A stretch of DNA of 64,000 nt, from contig NZ_JNJA01000001.1 of the NCBI RefSeq assembly GCF_000702665.1, positions 558,001-622,000 on the forward strand. The letters are read 5' to 3'. The position numbers and the translations under genes are program-made. The stretch comes from Solidesulfovibrio alcoholivorans DSM 5433 (lineage in GTDB: Bacteria; Desulfobacterota; Desulfovibrionia; Desulfovibrionales; Desulfovibrionaceae). Below the pieces are notes generated by a model. That model was not told the DNA's origin and did not search any database. It saw only the letters and a list, made by a program, of their open reading frames with translations. The first letter of the stretch is position 1. Each line of letters starts with the position of its first letter. Positions 52,501-59,441 of this stretch are shown in pieces.

Positions 52501-53421
52501 ATGAAGATATTTCTTTCCTCTCTGAGCATCCCCGTGCTCAAGCGGCTGCACGAAATCAACCCTGCGTTGAAGCCCAACGTGCTTATCACCTTCTATGGGC
52601 TCAATTCCCCCAAGGACTACACAAAGACCTACAGAAACATGATCAACGGGTTGATCCTGGACTGCGGTGCATTCAGTCTGAACAATAAAAAGCTTGGCTA
52701 TGAGGCTCACGTTCTTGAATGTGACAAGCTCTTCATGCAGTACAGGGACTACACGAAGCTGACCCAAAACGATTACGACTTCCTGTTCAGCTTCGACGAT
52801 GACTTCACTCCCGATGGATTCGACCATAACTTCCAGCGGTTGCTCGACCTTGAAGCTGCCGGTGTCAGGGCGGTGCCGGTCATCCATAATCTGCACAACC
52901 ATGAGATCGACTTCTTCATTAACGAGAAGCCCAAATATTCGCTCGTTGCCATTGGTCAGTGCCGGGGGGATGATCGGACCAATCTCAGCGTCCTCTTCGA
53001 GGCGGTAGACAAGCTCTACAGGGAAAGGATCAAGGTCCATCTCTTCGGTATGTCGACCCCCAGCCTCGTCAGCCACGTTCCTGCCTACTCGTGCGACTCT
53101 GTGACGTGGAATGATTACGCGAGCAGGGGGCGCGCCCTGTACTATAACCCCGAAGTAAAATTCCTGAACAAGGAAAACTTGATCTACTTCCCCAATAAGG
53201 AAAAATTCAGCAACCTTGGGAATGCTGTCTACTACAAGGACTACAAGTACATGGATGCATTTCTGGCTCACATTAAGTCCAAGCTTGGCCTTGTCCAGGA
53301 TGACCTCATCGCTGCACAGACCCAATCAATGTCGCTGAGTCTGGTGAATGCCCTTTACTTCATGGAGTTGGAGGAGCGGATCAACGAAGACAACCGACTG
53401 AGGGGGATCACGTTCGAGTAA
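52501..53421 (+). CDS. DpdA/TGT-superfamily protein (7-deazaguanine transglycosylase-like)
   Basis: A 306-residue TIM-barrel protein of the tRNA-guanine transglycosylase superfamily in the form seen in phages and mobile elements. Landmarks: LILDCGAFSL (Asp54, base-recognition site), FSFDDDF, VPVIHNLHNHE, SLVAIGQCRGDD (about 148-158), and IKVHLFGMSTPSLV with CDSVTW (Asp199 in the place of the nucleophile). The zinc-binding cysteines of tRNA TGT are not evident. DpdA enzymes put 7-deazaguanines into DNA as protection from restriction. No preQ0 synthesis or dpd partner genes are here, so a host precursor would be needed. A strong terminator follows. Confidence 0.75.
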   Translation: MKIFLSSLSIPVLKRLHEINPALKPNVLITFYGLNSPKDYTKTYRNMINGLILDCGAFSLNNKKLGYEAHVLECDKLFMQYRDYTKLTQNDYDFLFSFDDDFTPDGFDHNFQRLLDLEAAGVRAVPVIHNLHNHEIDFFINEKPKYSLVAIGQCRGDDRTNLSVLFEAVDKLYRERIKVHLFGMSTPSLVSHVPAYSCDSVTWNDYASRGRALYYNPEVKFLNKENLIYFPNKEKFSNLGNAVYYKDYKYMDAFLAHIKSKLGLVQDDLIAAQTQSMSLSLVNALYFMELEERINEDNRLRGITFE

Positions 53422-53444
53422 AATGGTCAGATTTCAATGCCAAG

Positions 53445-53472
53445 GGACCGGTGTCGAGCCGGTCCTTTTTTT
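53445..53472 (+). terminator. Rho-independent terminator after the DpdA-like gene
   Basis: Stem GGACCGG/CCGGTCC followed by TTTTTTT, 24 bases after the stop codon. Ends the three-gene group 49940-53421. Confidence 0.9.
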
Positions 53473-53491
53473 ATGTTCAATGCCAACCAAA

Positions 53492-53509
53492 TGCGCAGCA
53501 TCCTGCGCA
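53492..53509 (+). repeat. 18-bp palindrome, copy 5
   Basis: TGCGCAGCATCCTGCGCA, preceded by GCCAACCAAA, similar to the ACCAAA flank of copy 2. Lies 84 bases before the gene at 53593. Confidence 0.8.
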
Positions 53510-53592
53510 AACGGTCCCGTCACTACCTGACATCCCGATTTTTTGGGACCAGTGATAGAGATATTACCTCTTAAACACAGGAGGTTATCTCT

Positions 53593-54012
53593 ATGTCCAA
53601 GAAAACTGCCGATACTCCCAAGGATGGTTCCAAGCGGAAGCACTTCGAATCGAAGTTTGATGAGAAGGTCCTCAGGGACATGATCAATGCCGGGAAAACC
53701 GCTGACGAAATTCAGCAGGCCCTTGGCGTGGTCAGCAAGCAGAGTCTCAGGCAGCACGTCTTGAAGCTCATCACCCGTGACCGCAAGGTCTACGAGGTGC
53801 CGGGCCTGTACGTCCGAAATTTGAAAAGGCCCATGGTCAATTTTAAGGGCGAAGTCCGCCTTACCAGGAACATGCTGGACTTCCCCGGATCGACCTACGA
53901 GCCCAATGACCAATTCGAAATCGAGATCGATAACGAAAAGATCGTTCTCCTCAGGATCATTGATGCGGTACCCACTGCGGCACCTGAACCGGAAAGCTCG
54001 GAGGGGCTATAA
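53593..54012 (+). CDS. Putative DNA-binding protein (HTH plus AbrB-like tail)
   Basis: A 139-residue protein with ribosome site AGGAGGTTATC. The N-terminus is basic (KKTADTPKDGSKRK). LRDMINAGKTADEIQQALGVVSKQSLRQHVLKLI looks like a helix-turn-helix. The C-terminal part (VRLTRNMLDFPGSTYEPNDQFEIEIDNEKIVLLRI) has the swapped-hairpin pattern of AbrB/MazE proteins. A regulator of island genes is the likeliest role. It stands alone between a terminator and a hairpin at 54021. Confidence 0.73.
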   Translation: MSKKTADTPKDGSKRKHFESKFDEKVLRDMINAGKTADEIQQALGVVSKQSLRQHVLKLITRDRKVYEVPGLYVRNLKRPMVNFKGEVRLTRNMLDFPGSTYEPNDQFEIEIDNEKIVLLRIIDAVPTAAPEPESSEGL

Positions 54013-54020
54013 CTGGAATC

Positions 54021-54052
54021 GGTCACACCTGCCTACAATGGTGGGTGTGACC
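54021..54052 (+). terminator. Hairpin after the HTH/AbrB-like gene
   Basis: Perfect 9-bp stem GGTCACACC/GGTGTGACC with a 14-base loop, 8 bases after the stop codon. No T-run follows, so terminator function is moderate confidence. Confidence 0.6.
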
Positions 54053-54353
54053 ATTCGCAGGGCATAGGTGTCCTTCGGCATTTTTTCATTTTTTGGGATA
54101 TGAAAATATCCCCTCAACTCTCAGAGAAAATTCACCAAACGAGACAAGCTACTTTGCCGTTATCAAAGCAATAGCTATCAAGCTCTTTCATCTTGTCTTG
54201 CACGACATCAATACACCATAAGCCTGTTCTCAATTTTCTTTATCAAAATATTATCTTTAAAATCGTGATCCAATATCGATGGACAATCCACGTCAACACA
54301 TGCTCGCAATTGAACAAATAGAACAGAGACACAAAGATAACAAAAAAAACACG
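54053..54353. other. AT-rich gene-free region near the Rep-like gene
   Basis: Contains the hairpin GGGATAT-GAAA-ATATCCC (54095-54112) and AT-rich DNA. It lies downstream of the possible replication protein, which is read from the other side. It could be an origin region, but no iterons are visible. Confidence 0.4.
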
Positions 54354-55397
54354 CTACATAAAAGATTTACCAACCATCAGCTTTTCCAAATAATCCTTAA
54401 ATGGATACGTATCGAAATAGGTATGACAATTTTTCAGCATCTGTTGGAGCATCTTTGCCACAGAAAGGATGCCACCACCTTGCCGTTCGTTAAAATTTTC
54501 AAAGAAGTATTCCTCAAATGTTCGCGCTTTTGAAGTGTCGTCACCATCTGTAACGGACATCATACGGAGAAATTTTTTAAGGAATCGACGTAGATTGAAC
54601 AACTTAAAGTCAATACTTTGAATTATTACCTGGGGGCTAACAGAACACGCATCTTTCATCTTCGTTATTTTATTCTTCTTAAAGAATGGATTTTTATAAC
54701 GGCACTCGATTCTAACAAAGTCATCGGTGTCAACAGTTTTATGGTACACATACGACCCAAGTGTTGCGGCTGTTCTTGGGTTACTGCAATAATAAGTAGT
54801 GTTGTATACTTTCGCCAACGACTTCCTGGAATACTTCTGGACCATGGTACAGGCAATGATACTTAAAAGCCTTTCATTGTCATTGCTTCGAAGGTCCATC
54901 GAGTACTCTACAGATGTAATCACATAGACCAATCCAAATACTTTCTCAATGTATTCAATTAAATCTGGAGAAGGGTGGATCAGTCGAATGGACAGCCCCT
55001 TGTAGAAGCCCTGAAACGAAACAAAAGTAAAAACAACTTTATATTTAACCCCTTTGACATCAACGAATCCACAAGAAATCGACTTTGAATCTTTGACATA
55101 ATGAACATTCGTACAGTGGTTCTTAATAATTTCTTTTGCAGTTGATCTGCTGAAACATTTTACCGGATAAAAAATTTTCACAAAATCTATTGATAGAGCA
55201 ATTGATATATCAAAATAGTCGAAGTCAAGATGCTGTTGGAGGTAGGAGAGCTTTGACGCGTCTTTAGTCTTTAAATACTCGATGGAGTCAAATTCTGAGT
55301 TTTTTGAAAAATTACATAAATAATTATAATACTCCTTAAACTTAGTACGATTTTGAAATATATTTCCGACATCTTGTTTGTCATTGACGGATTTCAT
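54354..55397 (-). CDS. Possible replication initiator-like protein, AT-rich
   Basis: A 347-residue basic protein, strongly AT-rich and low in Gly/Ala compared with the chromosome. The stretch VYVITSVEYSMDLRSND and the later DDFVRIECRYKNPFFKKNKI resemble the layout of phage and plasmid replication proteins (gpII/Rep_trans-like), where a similar R-x-E-x-R-x-K motif occurs. No clear HUH motif or catalytic tyrosine can be fixed by eye, so this is a weak call. It is read alone on the minus strand between the DpdA group and the recombinase genes. Confidence 0.45.
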   Translation of the reverse strand: MKSVNDKQDVGNIFQNRTKFKEYYNYLCNFSKNSEFDSIEYLKTKDASKLSYLQQHLDFDYFDISIALSIDFVKIFYPVKCFSRSTAKEIIKNHCTNVHYVKDSKSISCGFVDVKGVKYKVVFTFVSFQGFYKGLSIRLIHPSPDLIEYIEKVFGLVYVITSVEYSMDLRSNDNERLLSIIACTMVQKYSRKSLAKVYNTTYYCSNPRTAATLGSYVYHKTVDTDDFVRIECRYKNPFFKKNKITKMKDACSVSPQVIIQSIDFKLFNLRRFLKKFLRMMSVTDGDDTSKARTFEEYFFENFNERQGGGILSVAKMLQQMLKNCHTYFDTYPFKDYLEKLMVGKSFM

Positions 55398-55667
55398 CTA
55401 CGTATTCCCAATGCAATTTCCATGTTTTACTTTCCATAACAAGACAACGTCTGGTTTTTGGATTTCATTAACGGCACTGCCGTCCACTCGCAGCCCCTTC
55501 TTCCTCATTCCCTAACACCTCTGCGACGGATTGTCAGCCTCTGCACTACGTTGACACGCATTGCGACAGTCACATCAGGCCAATGCCCTGCAAAACGACG
55601 AGGATATAATCCTCTACATACAGATATTAATAGTCAATGAATACACCTTTAACCAGGAGGTTGCCTG
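55398..55667. promoter_or_regulatory. Control region of the 37-residue peptide gene
   Basis: No gene supported. A TATAAT box (55605-55610) lies in a perfect palindrome GAGGATATAATCCTC (55600-55614), which would let a repressor cover the -10 element. No good -35 box is seen at the usual distance. Confidence 0.5.
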
Positions 55668-55781
55668 ATGCTACTAGCACTATCTGGCCCATTAGGGCTT
55701 GTCGTTGGCGCTATGCAGTCAGATATATTCAGGGAGGTACTAAAAGCAGCTATTATCGTCGTAATACGAAAATCACTGTAG
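55668..55781 (+). CDS. Small hydrophobic peptide (37 aa), type I toxin-like
   Basis: ATG 55668 follows a strong AGGAGG at eight bases. The peptide MLLALSGPLGLVVGAMQSD, then IFREVLKAAIIVVIRKSL, has two hydrophobic stretches and a basic end (IRKSL). That form recalls Ldr/Fst membrane toxins of type I systems. A TATAAT-containing palindrome lies upstream and a terminator 17 bases downstream, so it has the parts of a complete gene. No antisense RNA could be identified. The toxin idea is inference. Confidence 0.6.
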   Translation: MLLALSGPLGLVVGAMQSDIFREVLKAAIIVVIRKSL

Positions 55782-55798
55782 CAGTACTTTTCACGGGG

Positions 55799-55829
55799 AA
55801 GGCACTCTTATGTGGTGCCTTCTTCTTTT
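55799..55829 (+). terminator. Terminator after the small peptide gene
   Basis: AAGGCAC/GTGCCTT, 9-base loop, followed by CTTCTTTT. Seventeen bases after the peptide stop. Confidence 0.85.
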
Positions 55830-55913
55830 GAACGCTTAGAAATAACGGCAATTTCGCTGCTCTCCTTCAGCATTTTTCTCTGTCTTGAAAGAGATATTAA
55901 ATCATAGGGTGCC

Positions 55914-55943
55914 AATGTCCGTTTTATCATAGAAACGGACATT
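55914..55943 (+). promoter_or_regulatory. Inverted repeat AATGTCCGTTT, possible recombinase operator
   Basis: AATGTCCGTTT (55914-55924) and AAACGGACATT (55933-55943) are perfect 11-bp arms. A further copy AAAACGGACATTC lies at 56055-56067, just before the recombinase ribosome site, and a half site at 49789. They may be crossover or operator sites. Confidence 0.6.
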
Positions 55944-56078
55944 CGAGCCCATCCCCTGAAAACGTCGAAGTATTTTGACTATTTATATGGGATTGCCCCT
56001 TGGGCATCCCCCGTCGTGCCATTTCAAAAGGATGATTCTACCATCCTGGAACTGAAAACGGACATTCAAGGAGGGACC

Positions 56079-56639
56079 ATGCGAGTCGAACCAATTCGAG
56101 AGGAACAGCAAGTCAAGGCGATAAAGAAGTTGCTTCGCGACAAACCAAGAGACAGATTGCTATTTATCCTCGGAATTAATTCAGGATTAAGAGTTCAAAC
56201 GATCCTCACTGAGCTTCGTGTGAAGCATCTGCTTTATGCAAAGCTGGGCGACAGCATCACCGTCAAGGAACGCAAGACGGGGAAGACCAATGTCTTCGTG
56301 GTCAATAAGGAAATCAAGAAAGCCTTCGACGAATACTACGCGGAGGTGAAACCCGACGAAACCCATTTTCTGTTCCGTAGCCGCAAAGGGTCGAACTACC
56401 CCCTGACGACTTTCCGAGTCACCCGGCTCGTGAAGGAATGGGGAGCCATGATCGGATTGAAGCAGAATCTGGGTGCCCATTCGCTTCGTAAAACCTTCTG
56501 CTGGTTCCAACGGACCAAGTACGGAACCAGTTGGGAGGTCCTGAGCCGAAGACTCAATCATAGCTCGCCCAGTATCACTCGATGTTATCTGGGCCTGACA
56601 GATGAGTGCGTCACTGAGATTCTTCACCACACAATATAA
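56079..56639 (+). CDS. Compact tyrosine recombinase
   Basis: A 186-residue protein that is essentially a catalytic domain. It has Arg in FILGINSGLRVQTIL, Lys in VKERKTGK, HSLRKTF (His-x-x-Arg), a second His in RLNHSSPSI, and the tyrosine in RCYLGL. It lacks the arm- and core-binding domains of the neighbouring integrase, so it resembles small XerC/FimB-like enzymes used for inversion or dimer resolution. ATG 56079 has AAGGAGGGA; the longer frame is not needed. The repeated AACGGACATT motif upstream is its best candidate site. Confidence 0.88.
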   Translation: MRVEPIREEQQVKAIKKLLRDKPRDRLLFILGINSGLRVQTILTELRVKHLLYAKLGDSITVKERKTGKTNVFVVNKEIKKAFDEYYAEVKPDETHFLFRSRKGSNYPLTTFRVTRLVKEWGAMIGLKQNLGAHSLRKTFCWFQRTKYGTSWEVLSRRLNHSSPSITRCYLGLTDECVTEILHHTI

Positions 56640-56859
56640 ACAAGATGGGCCTCATAGCGAGGCCCATCAAAACTATTTGGTTTGAGTAGATTAAAGATGA
56701 ATTATCGGATCATATAAAATTTATATTTTATCTTGCACGGATTTTATACAGTGATATACTGCCTTGTTGCAGTGCAACTCCATAAAAAATCCACTGGCAC
56801 AGAGTCACGCGGCTTGTCTGTTTAAAAACAAATATTTTCGATGGGTTAAGGAGGAGTAG

Positions 56860-57240
56860 ATGCCGCTGGAAACGCTTATGGCGCTGGAAGAAGAGCTGGG
56901 GCGGACCATGACACCACAGCAACTCGCTAAAATGCTTGGCGTATGCACGAACACGGTACGGAAGTACCGCGACCGGTGGGGTGGTGTTGAGGTGGTCCCT
57001 GGGAAACTCAGGTTCTTTGAAAACAAAGTTCGGGAGGCAATCCATGCCAGCACTGATTACGAAATTCAGTCCGCCTCGGTGGCGAGCGGTCGTCACCGTC
57101 AACGGAAAACGGAAGGAAAAACTCTTTCCCGACGGGACCGAGAAGAGCAGACGATCTGCGGAAAAATGGGAGGAAAGACAACGGCGCAAGCTGAAGAAAC
57201 CGACCCCGATCGACACGGACTCGCCGCCGACGGTGATTGA
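56860..57240 (+). CDS. Excisionase-like HTH protein overlapping the integrase gene
   Basis: Read from ATG 56860 (ribosome site AAGGAGGAG), 126 residues. The first 65 are convincing: MPLETLMALEEELGRTMTPQQLAKMLGVCTNTVRKYRDRWGGVEVVPGKLRFFENKVREAI, an AlpA/MerR-like HTH with wing. The rest is encoded out of frame inside the integrase start (197-base overlap) and is low quality. The HTH part alone may be the functional protein, with the tail an accident of a late stop. Excisionases direct removal of the island by the integrase. Confidence 0.75.
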   Translation: MPLETLMALEEELGRTMTPQQLAKMLGVCTNTVRKYRDRWGGVEVVPGKLRFFENKVREAIHASTDYEIQSASVASGRHRQRKTEGKTLSRRDREEQTICGKMGGKTTAQAEETDPDRHGLAADGD

Positions 57241-58156
57241 CCTGGCAAACTCCTACCTCGACTTCGTCAAGGAACGACAGTCCAAAAAAACCTACGCTGA
57301 GAAGCATGGGGTCTTGAAGCGCTTTGTCAGCCGATTTGGCAAGTCCACGTTCCTTGAGGACATCACCGTCCCCGAAGGACTAAAGTTCCTTACAGAGCAG
57401 TATAGGAAGCGTTCGGGGTACGCGGCGAACAAAGAGCGAAAGGTCCTCGTCACCGCCTGGAATTGGGGCAAGAGGTATCTGGCGAACTTTCCTGACCGCC
57501 AGTGTCCATTTCAGGTCATCGACCGGTTCCCGGAGACGCGACAGCCCCGGTATGTCCCACCCGAGGAAGACTTTTGGAAGGTCTACGAGGTCGCTTCAGG
57601 ACAAGACCGGGTTATGCTGCTGGTATTCCTTTTCCTCGCTGCACGGCGTGGAGAAGTTTTCCGACTCAAGTGGGCGGATATCGATTTCGCAGGGAATACC
57701 GTCACCCTTTGGACGAGAAAACGCGCAGGAGGTGATCTGGAGCCTGACCCGGTCCCCATGGTGCAACGGCTCAAGAAGGTCCTCATGGCGTGGTGGGAGC
57801 ACCGCCCCATTGTCTCCGAGTACGTGTTCGTCAATGTGGAGGAGCATGCCTTCTGCAAGGAATACCTGGGGCAGCCGTTCACAAACCGGCAGCACTTCAT
57901 GGAGCGACTGTGCAAGAAAGCAGGGGTCAAAGAGTTCGGGTTTCACGCGATCCGTCACCTCACGGCGAGTCTCCTTTACCGTGAGGGGCAGCCCGTGGCG
58001 GTGGCCCAAGCTGTCCTTCGTCATAAAAGTCCCCAGACCACGACCCGCTACCTCCAGACCCTTGGTCTCAAGCAGACCCAGGAAGCTATGGAAGCTGTAA
58101 TGGGACAGCGCGGTCCCAATAAAGTCGTCAGCATCCAGAAAGCTTCCCAAGAGTGA
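57044..58156 (+). CDS. Tyrosine recombinase / integrase of island C
   Basis: A 370-residue integrase beside its tRNA-Glu target. The N-terminal arm-binding part is MPALITKFSPPRWRAVVTVNGKRK; the core-binding domain lies at about 75-160. The catalytic domain shows Arg in LFLAARRGEVFRLKW, Lys in TLWTRKRAGG, HAIRH, His in LRHKSPQT and Tyr in TTRYLQ. ATG 57044 has GGGAGG upstream and overlaps the excisionase-like frame. Two decayed fragments of a close relative lie at 22925-23100 and 24200-24560, so the same family has entered this locus at least twice. Confidence 0.94.
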   Translation: MPALITKFSPPRWRAVVTVNGKRKEKLFPDGTEKSRRSAEKWEERQRRKLKKPTPIDTDSPPTVIDLANSYLDFVKERQSKKTYAEKHGVLKRFVSRFGKSTFLEDITVPEGLKFLTEQYRKRSGYAANKERKVLVTAWNWGKRYLANFPDRQCPFQVIDRFPETRQPRYVPPEEDFWKVYEVASGQDRVMLLVFLFLAARRGEVFRLKWADIDFAGNTVTLWTRKRAGGDLEPDPVPMVQRLKKVLMAWWEHRPIVSEYVFVNVEEHAFCKEYLGQPFTNRQHFMERLCKKAGVKEFGFHAIRHLTASLLYREGQPVAVAQAVLRHKSPQTTTRYLQTLGLKQTQEAMEAVMGQRGPNKVVSIQKASQE

Positions 58157-58186
58157 GAGGAAATACCAGACTATTGAAGTCGTAAA

Positions 58187-58204
58187 TGTGGACTTCGTGT
58201 GGAC
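58187..58204 (+). repeat. Candidate integrase arm site 4
   Basis: TGTGGACTTCGTGTGGAC, identical to 27236-27253. Lies 46 bases from the tRNA-Glu 3' end. Confidence 0.6.
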
Positions 58205-58208
58205 CAAC

Positions 58209-58246
58209 GAAAAAGCGGGTTACCCTGGACAGGTAACCCGCTGAAT
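58209..58246 (-). terminator. Terminator of the tRNA-Gln/tRNA-Glu unit
   Basis: On the minus strand, AGCGGGTTACC/GGTAACCCGCT with a 7-base loop followed by TTTT, starting five bases after the CCA end of tRNA-Glu. Confidence 0.9.
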
Positions 58247-58250
58247 TTCT

Positions 58251-58328
58251 TGGCGTCCCCAAGGGGATTTGAACCCCTGTTACCGGCGTGAAAGGCCGAT
58301 GTCCTGGACCAGGCTAGACGATGGGGAC
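58251..58328 (-). tRNA. tRNA-Glu (anticodon UUC), integration target
   Basis: A complete 78-base tRNA with encoded CCA. The acceptor stem is GTCCCCA/TGGGGAC, the anticodon stem TCGGC-loop-GCCGG with loop CTTTCAC, and the T arm contains GTTCAAAT. Its 3' 44-47 bases are repeated at 27300 and 40782. Integration keeps the gene whole because each element carries a copy of the 3' end. Confidence 0.97.
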
Positions 58329-58341
58329 GCAGTATGTATCT

Positions 58342-58415
58342 TGGCTGGGGGACTAGGATTCGAACCTAGGTTGATGGAGTCAGAGTCCATAGTCCTGCCG
58401 CTAGACGATCCCCCA
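58342..58415 (-). tRNA. tRNA-Gln (anticodon CUG)
   Basis: A 74-base tRNA with encoded CCA. Acceptor TGGGGGA/TCCCCCA, anticodon arm GGACTCTGACTCC, T arm CTAGGTTCGAATCCTAG. It lies 13 bases upstream of tRNA-Glu in the same direction, so they form one transcript. Confidence 0.97.
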
Positions 58416-58452
58416 GCAGGCTCAAGAGCCCATTGCTTTACGCAGTCGGGGG

Positions 58453-58482
58453 CGGGCCGTCAAGAACTTTCTTGGCGGCCCG
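58453..58482 (-). terminator. Hairpin between the tRNA unit and the gene at 58488
   Basis: CGGGCCG-CAAGAA type stem of 12-13 pairs with a short loop, directly after the stop of the minus-strand gene. The T-run lies before rather than after the stem for that direction, so termination is uncertain. Confidence 0.5.
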
Positions 58483-58487
58483 AAAAA

Positions 58488-58835
58488 TCAGGACGCCTTG
58501 GCCAGACGGCGCGTCCGCTTCTTCAGCTTGTTGATCTGCCGACGCAGGATCTCTTTCTGCTTGCGCCCGCCGTCGCCTGCAACCGCCGTGCGCTTGACGC
58601 GCAGTTCACGCATCTTGCCCTTCATCGACAGGATCTTCGTTTTGTACGGGGAAACCGCAGGCCCTTCCTCGCCGCCGATGCCAAGCACTCCCTTGATCTG
58701 CACAAGCAGTTCTTCCTTGCCCAGGCCCGATGCGCCCGTGATCTGCGGAATCTGCTTGAGCACCAGATCACGAAGCTCCTTGGCTGTCATCTTGTCCAGC
58801 GGCTTCTTCAGATCAAGCTGCATACCTTCGCTCAT
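58488..58835 (-). CDS. Small conserved hypothetical protein, very basic
   Basis: A 115-residue protein starting MSEGMQLDLKKPLDKMTAKELRDLVLKQIPQITGASGLGKEELLVQIK, a helical fold similar to SAP or Rho-N-type nucleic-acid-binding heads (MTAKELRDLV, KEELLVQIK). It ends in a strongly basic tail (RRQINKLKKRTRRLAKAS). RNA or DNA binding is likely. Start 58835 has the site GGAGG. It lies just after the DUF721 gene in the same direction. Confidence 0.8.
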   Translation of the reverse strand: MSEGMQLDLKKPLDKMTAKELRDLVLKQIPQITGASGLGKEELLVQIKGVLGIGGEEGPAVSPYKTKILSMKGKMRELRVKRTAVAGDGGRKQKEILRRQINKLKKRTRRLAKAS

Positions 58836-58860
58836 GTTCGCCTCCACGAAAAATATCTCT

Positions 58861-59373
58861 TCACGCCGTCTTCGGCCGCCGCGTCCGCTTGCCTGCGGCC
58901 ATCCGGCGGTCCCGGCCGGACGGCTGCGGCCCGGCCTCGAAATACGCGACATACTTCGCATAACAACGCCCGACAGGCGTCGCCGGATCAAGCGCCCCCA
59001 GCAAACCGCCCAACTGCTCCGGCTTTCGCTCCGGCGGTACGGCAAAACGGGGGGGCACGGCCCGTAGCGCATCCAAGGAAACTTGGTTTCCTAGCAAGTC
59101 GAACCGCACTCTGTCAAAGGCTTCGTGCCCCAAGGCGGCATTGACCAGCGATAAAATTTCCGGCGCGGCGAAATGCATCTCCTGCATGACCACCGGATCG
59201 TCCGCCCCGAGCAGCAGGTCGCGGCGGCGATGCCCCAGCGGACGCACGAGCTCGGCCGTCTCCGGCCCCACGATTTCGGACCAGCGCCGGCACACGGCCA
59301 CGAAATTGCGCCGGCTCGCCGCCTCCTGCGCGGAGACGAAACGGTCGATGGATTCGGACAGGCGGCGCAGCAT
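58861..59373 (-). CDS. DUF721 (DciA-like) family protein
   Basis: A 170-residue protein with MLRRLSESIDRFVSAQEAASRRNFVAVCRRWSEIVGPETAELVRPLGHRRRDLLLGADDPVVMQEMHFAAPEIL, the DUF721 pattern: W-(x)3-V-G around residue 30 and a strand LLLGADDPVVMQE. DciA-type members load the replicative helicase in bacteria without DnaC; whether this short form does so is unknown. ATG 59373 (MLRRL) is chosen; the rest of the frame is a shadow of metK. It is followed by the basic small protein. Confidence 0.8.
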   Translation of the reverse strand: MLRRLSESIDRFVSAQEAASRRNFVAVCRRWSEIVGPETAELVRPLGHRRRDLLLGADDPVVMQEMHFAAPEILSLVNAALGHEAFDRVRFDLLGNQVSLDALRAVPPRFAVPPERKPEQLGGLLGALDPATPVGRCYAKYVAYFEAGPQPSGRDRRMAAGKRTRRPKTA

Positions 59374-59441
59374 GGGGGGGCGCTTTGCCGCAGGCGGCCT
59401 CCGGCCCGGTTCGGACGGAGGCCGCCCTGGCGGCTGGCTGG

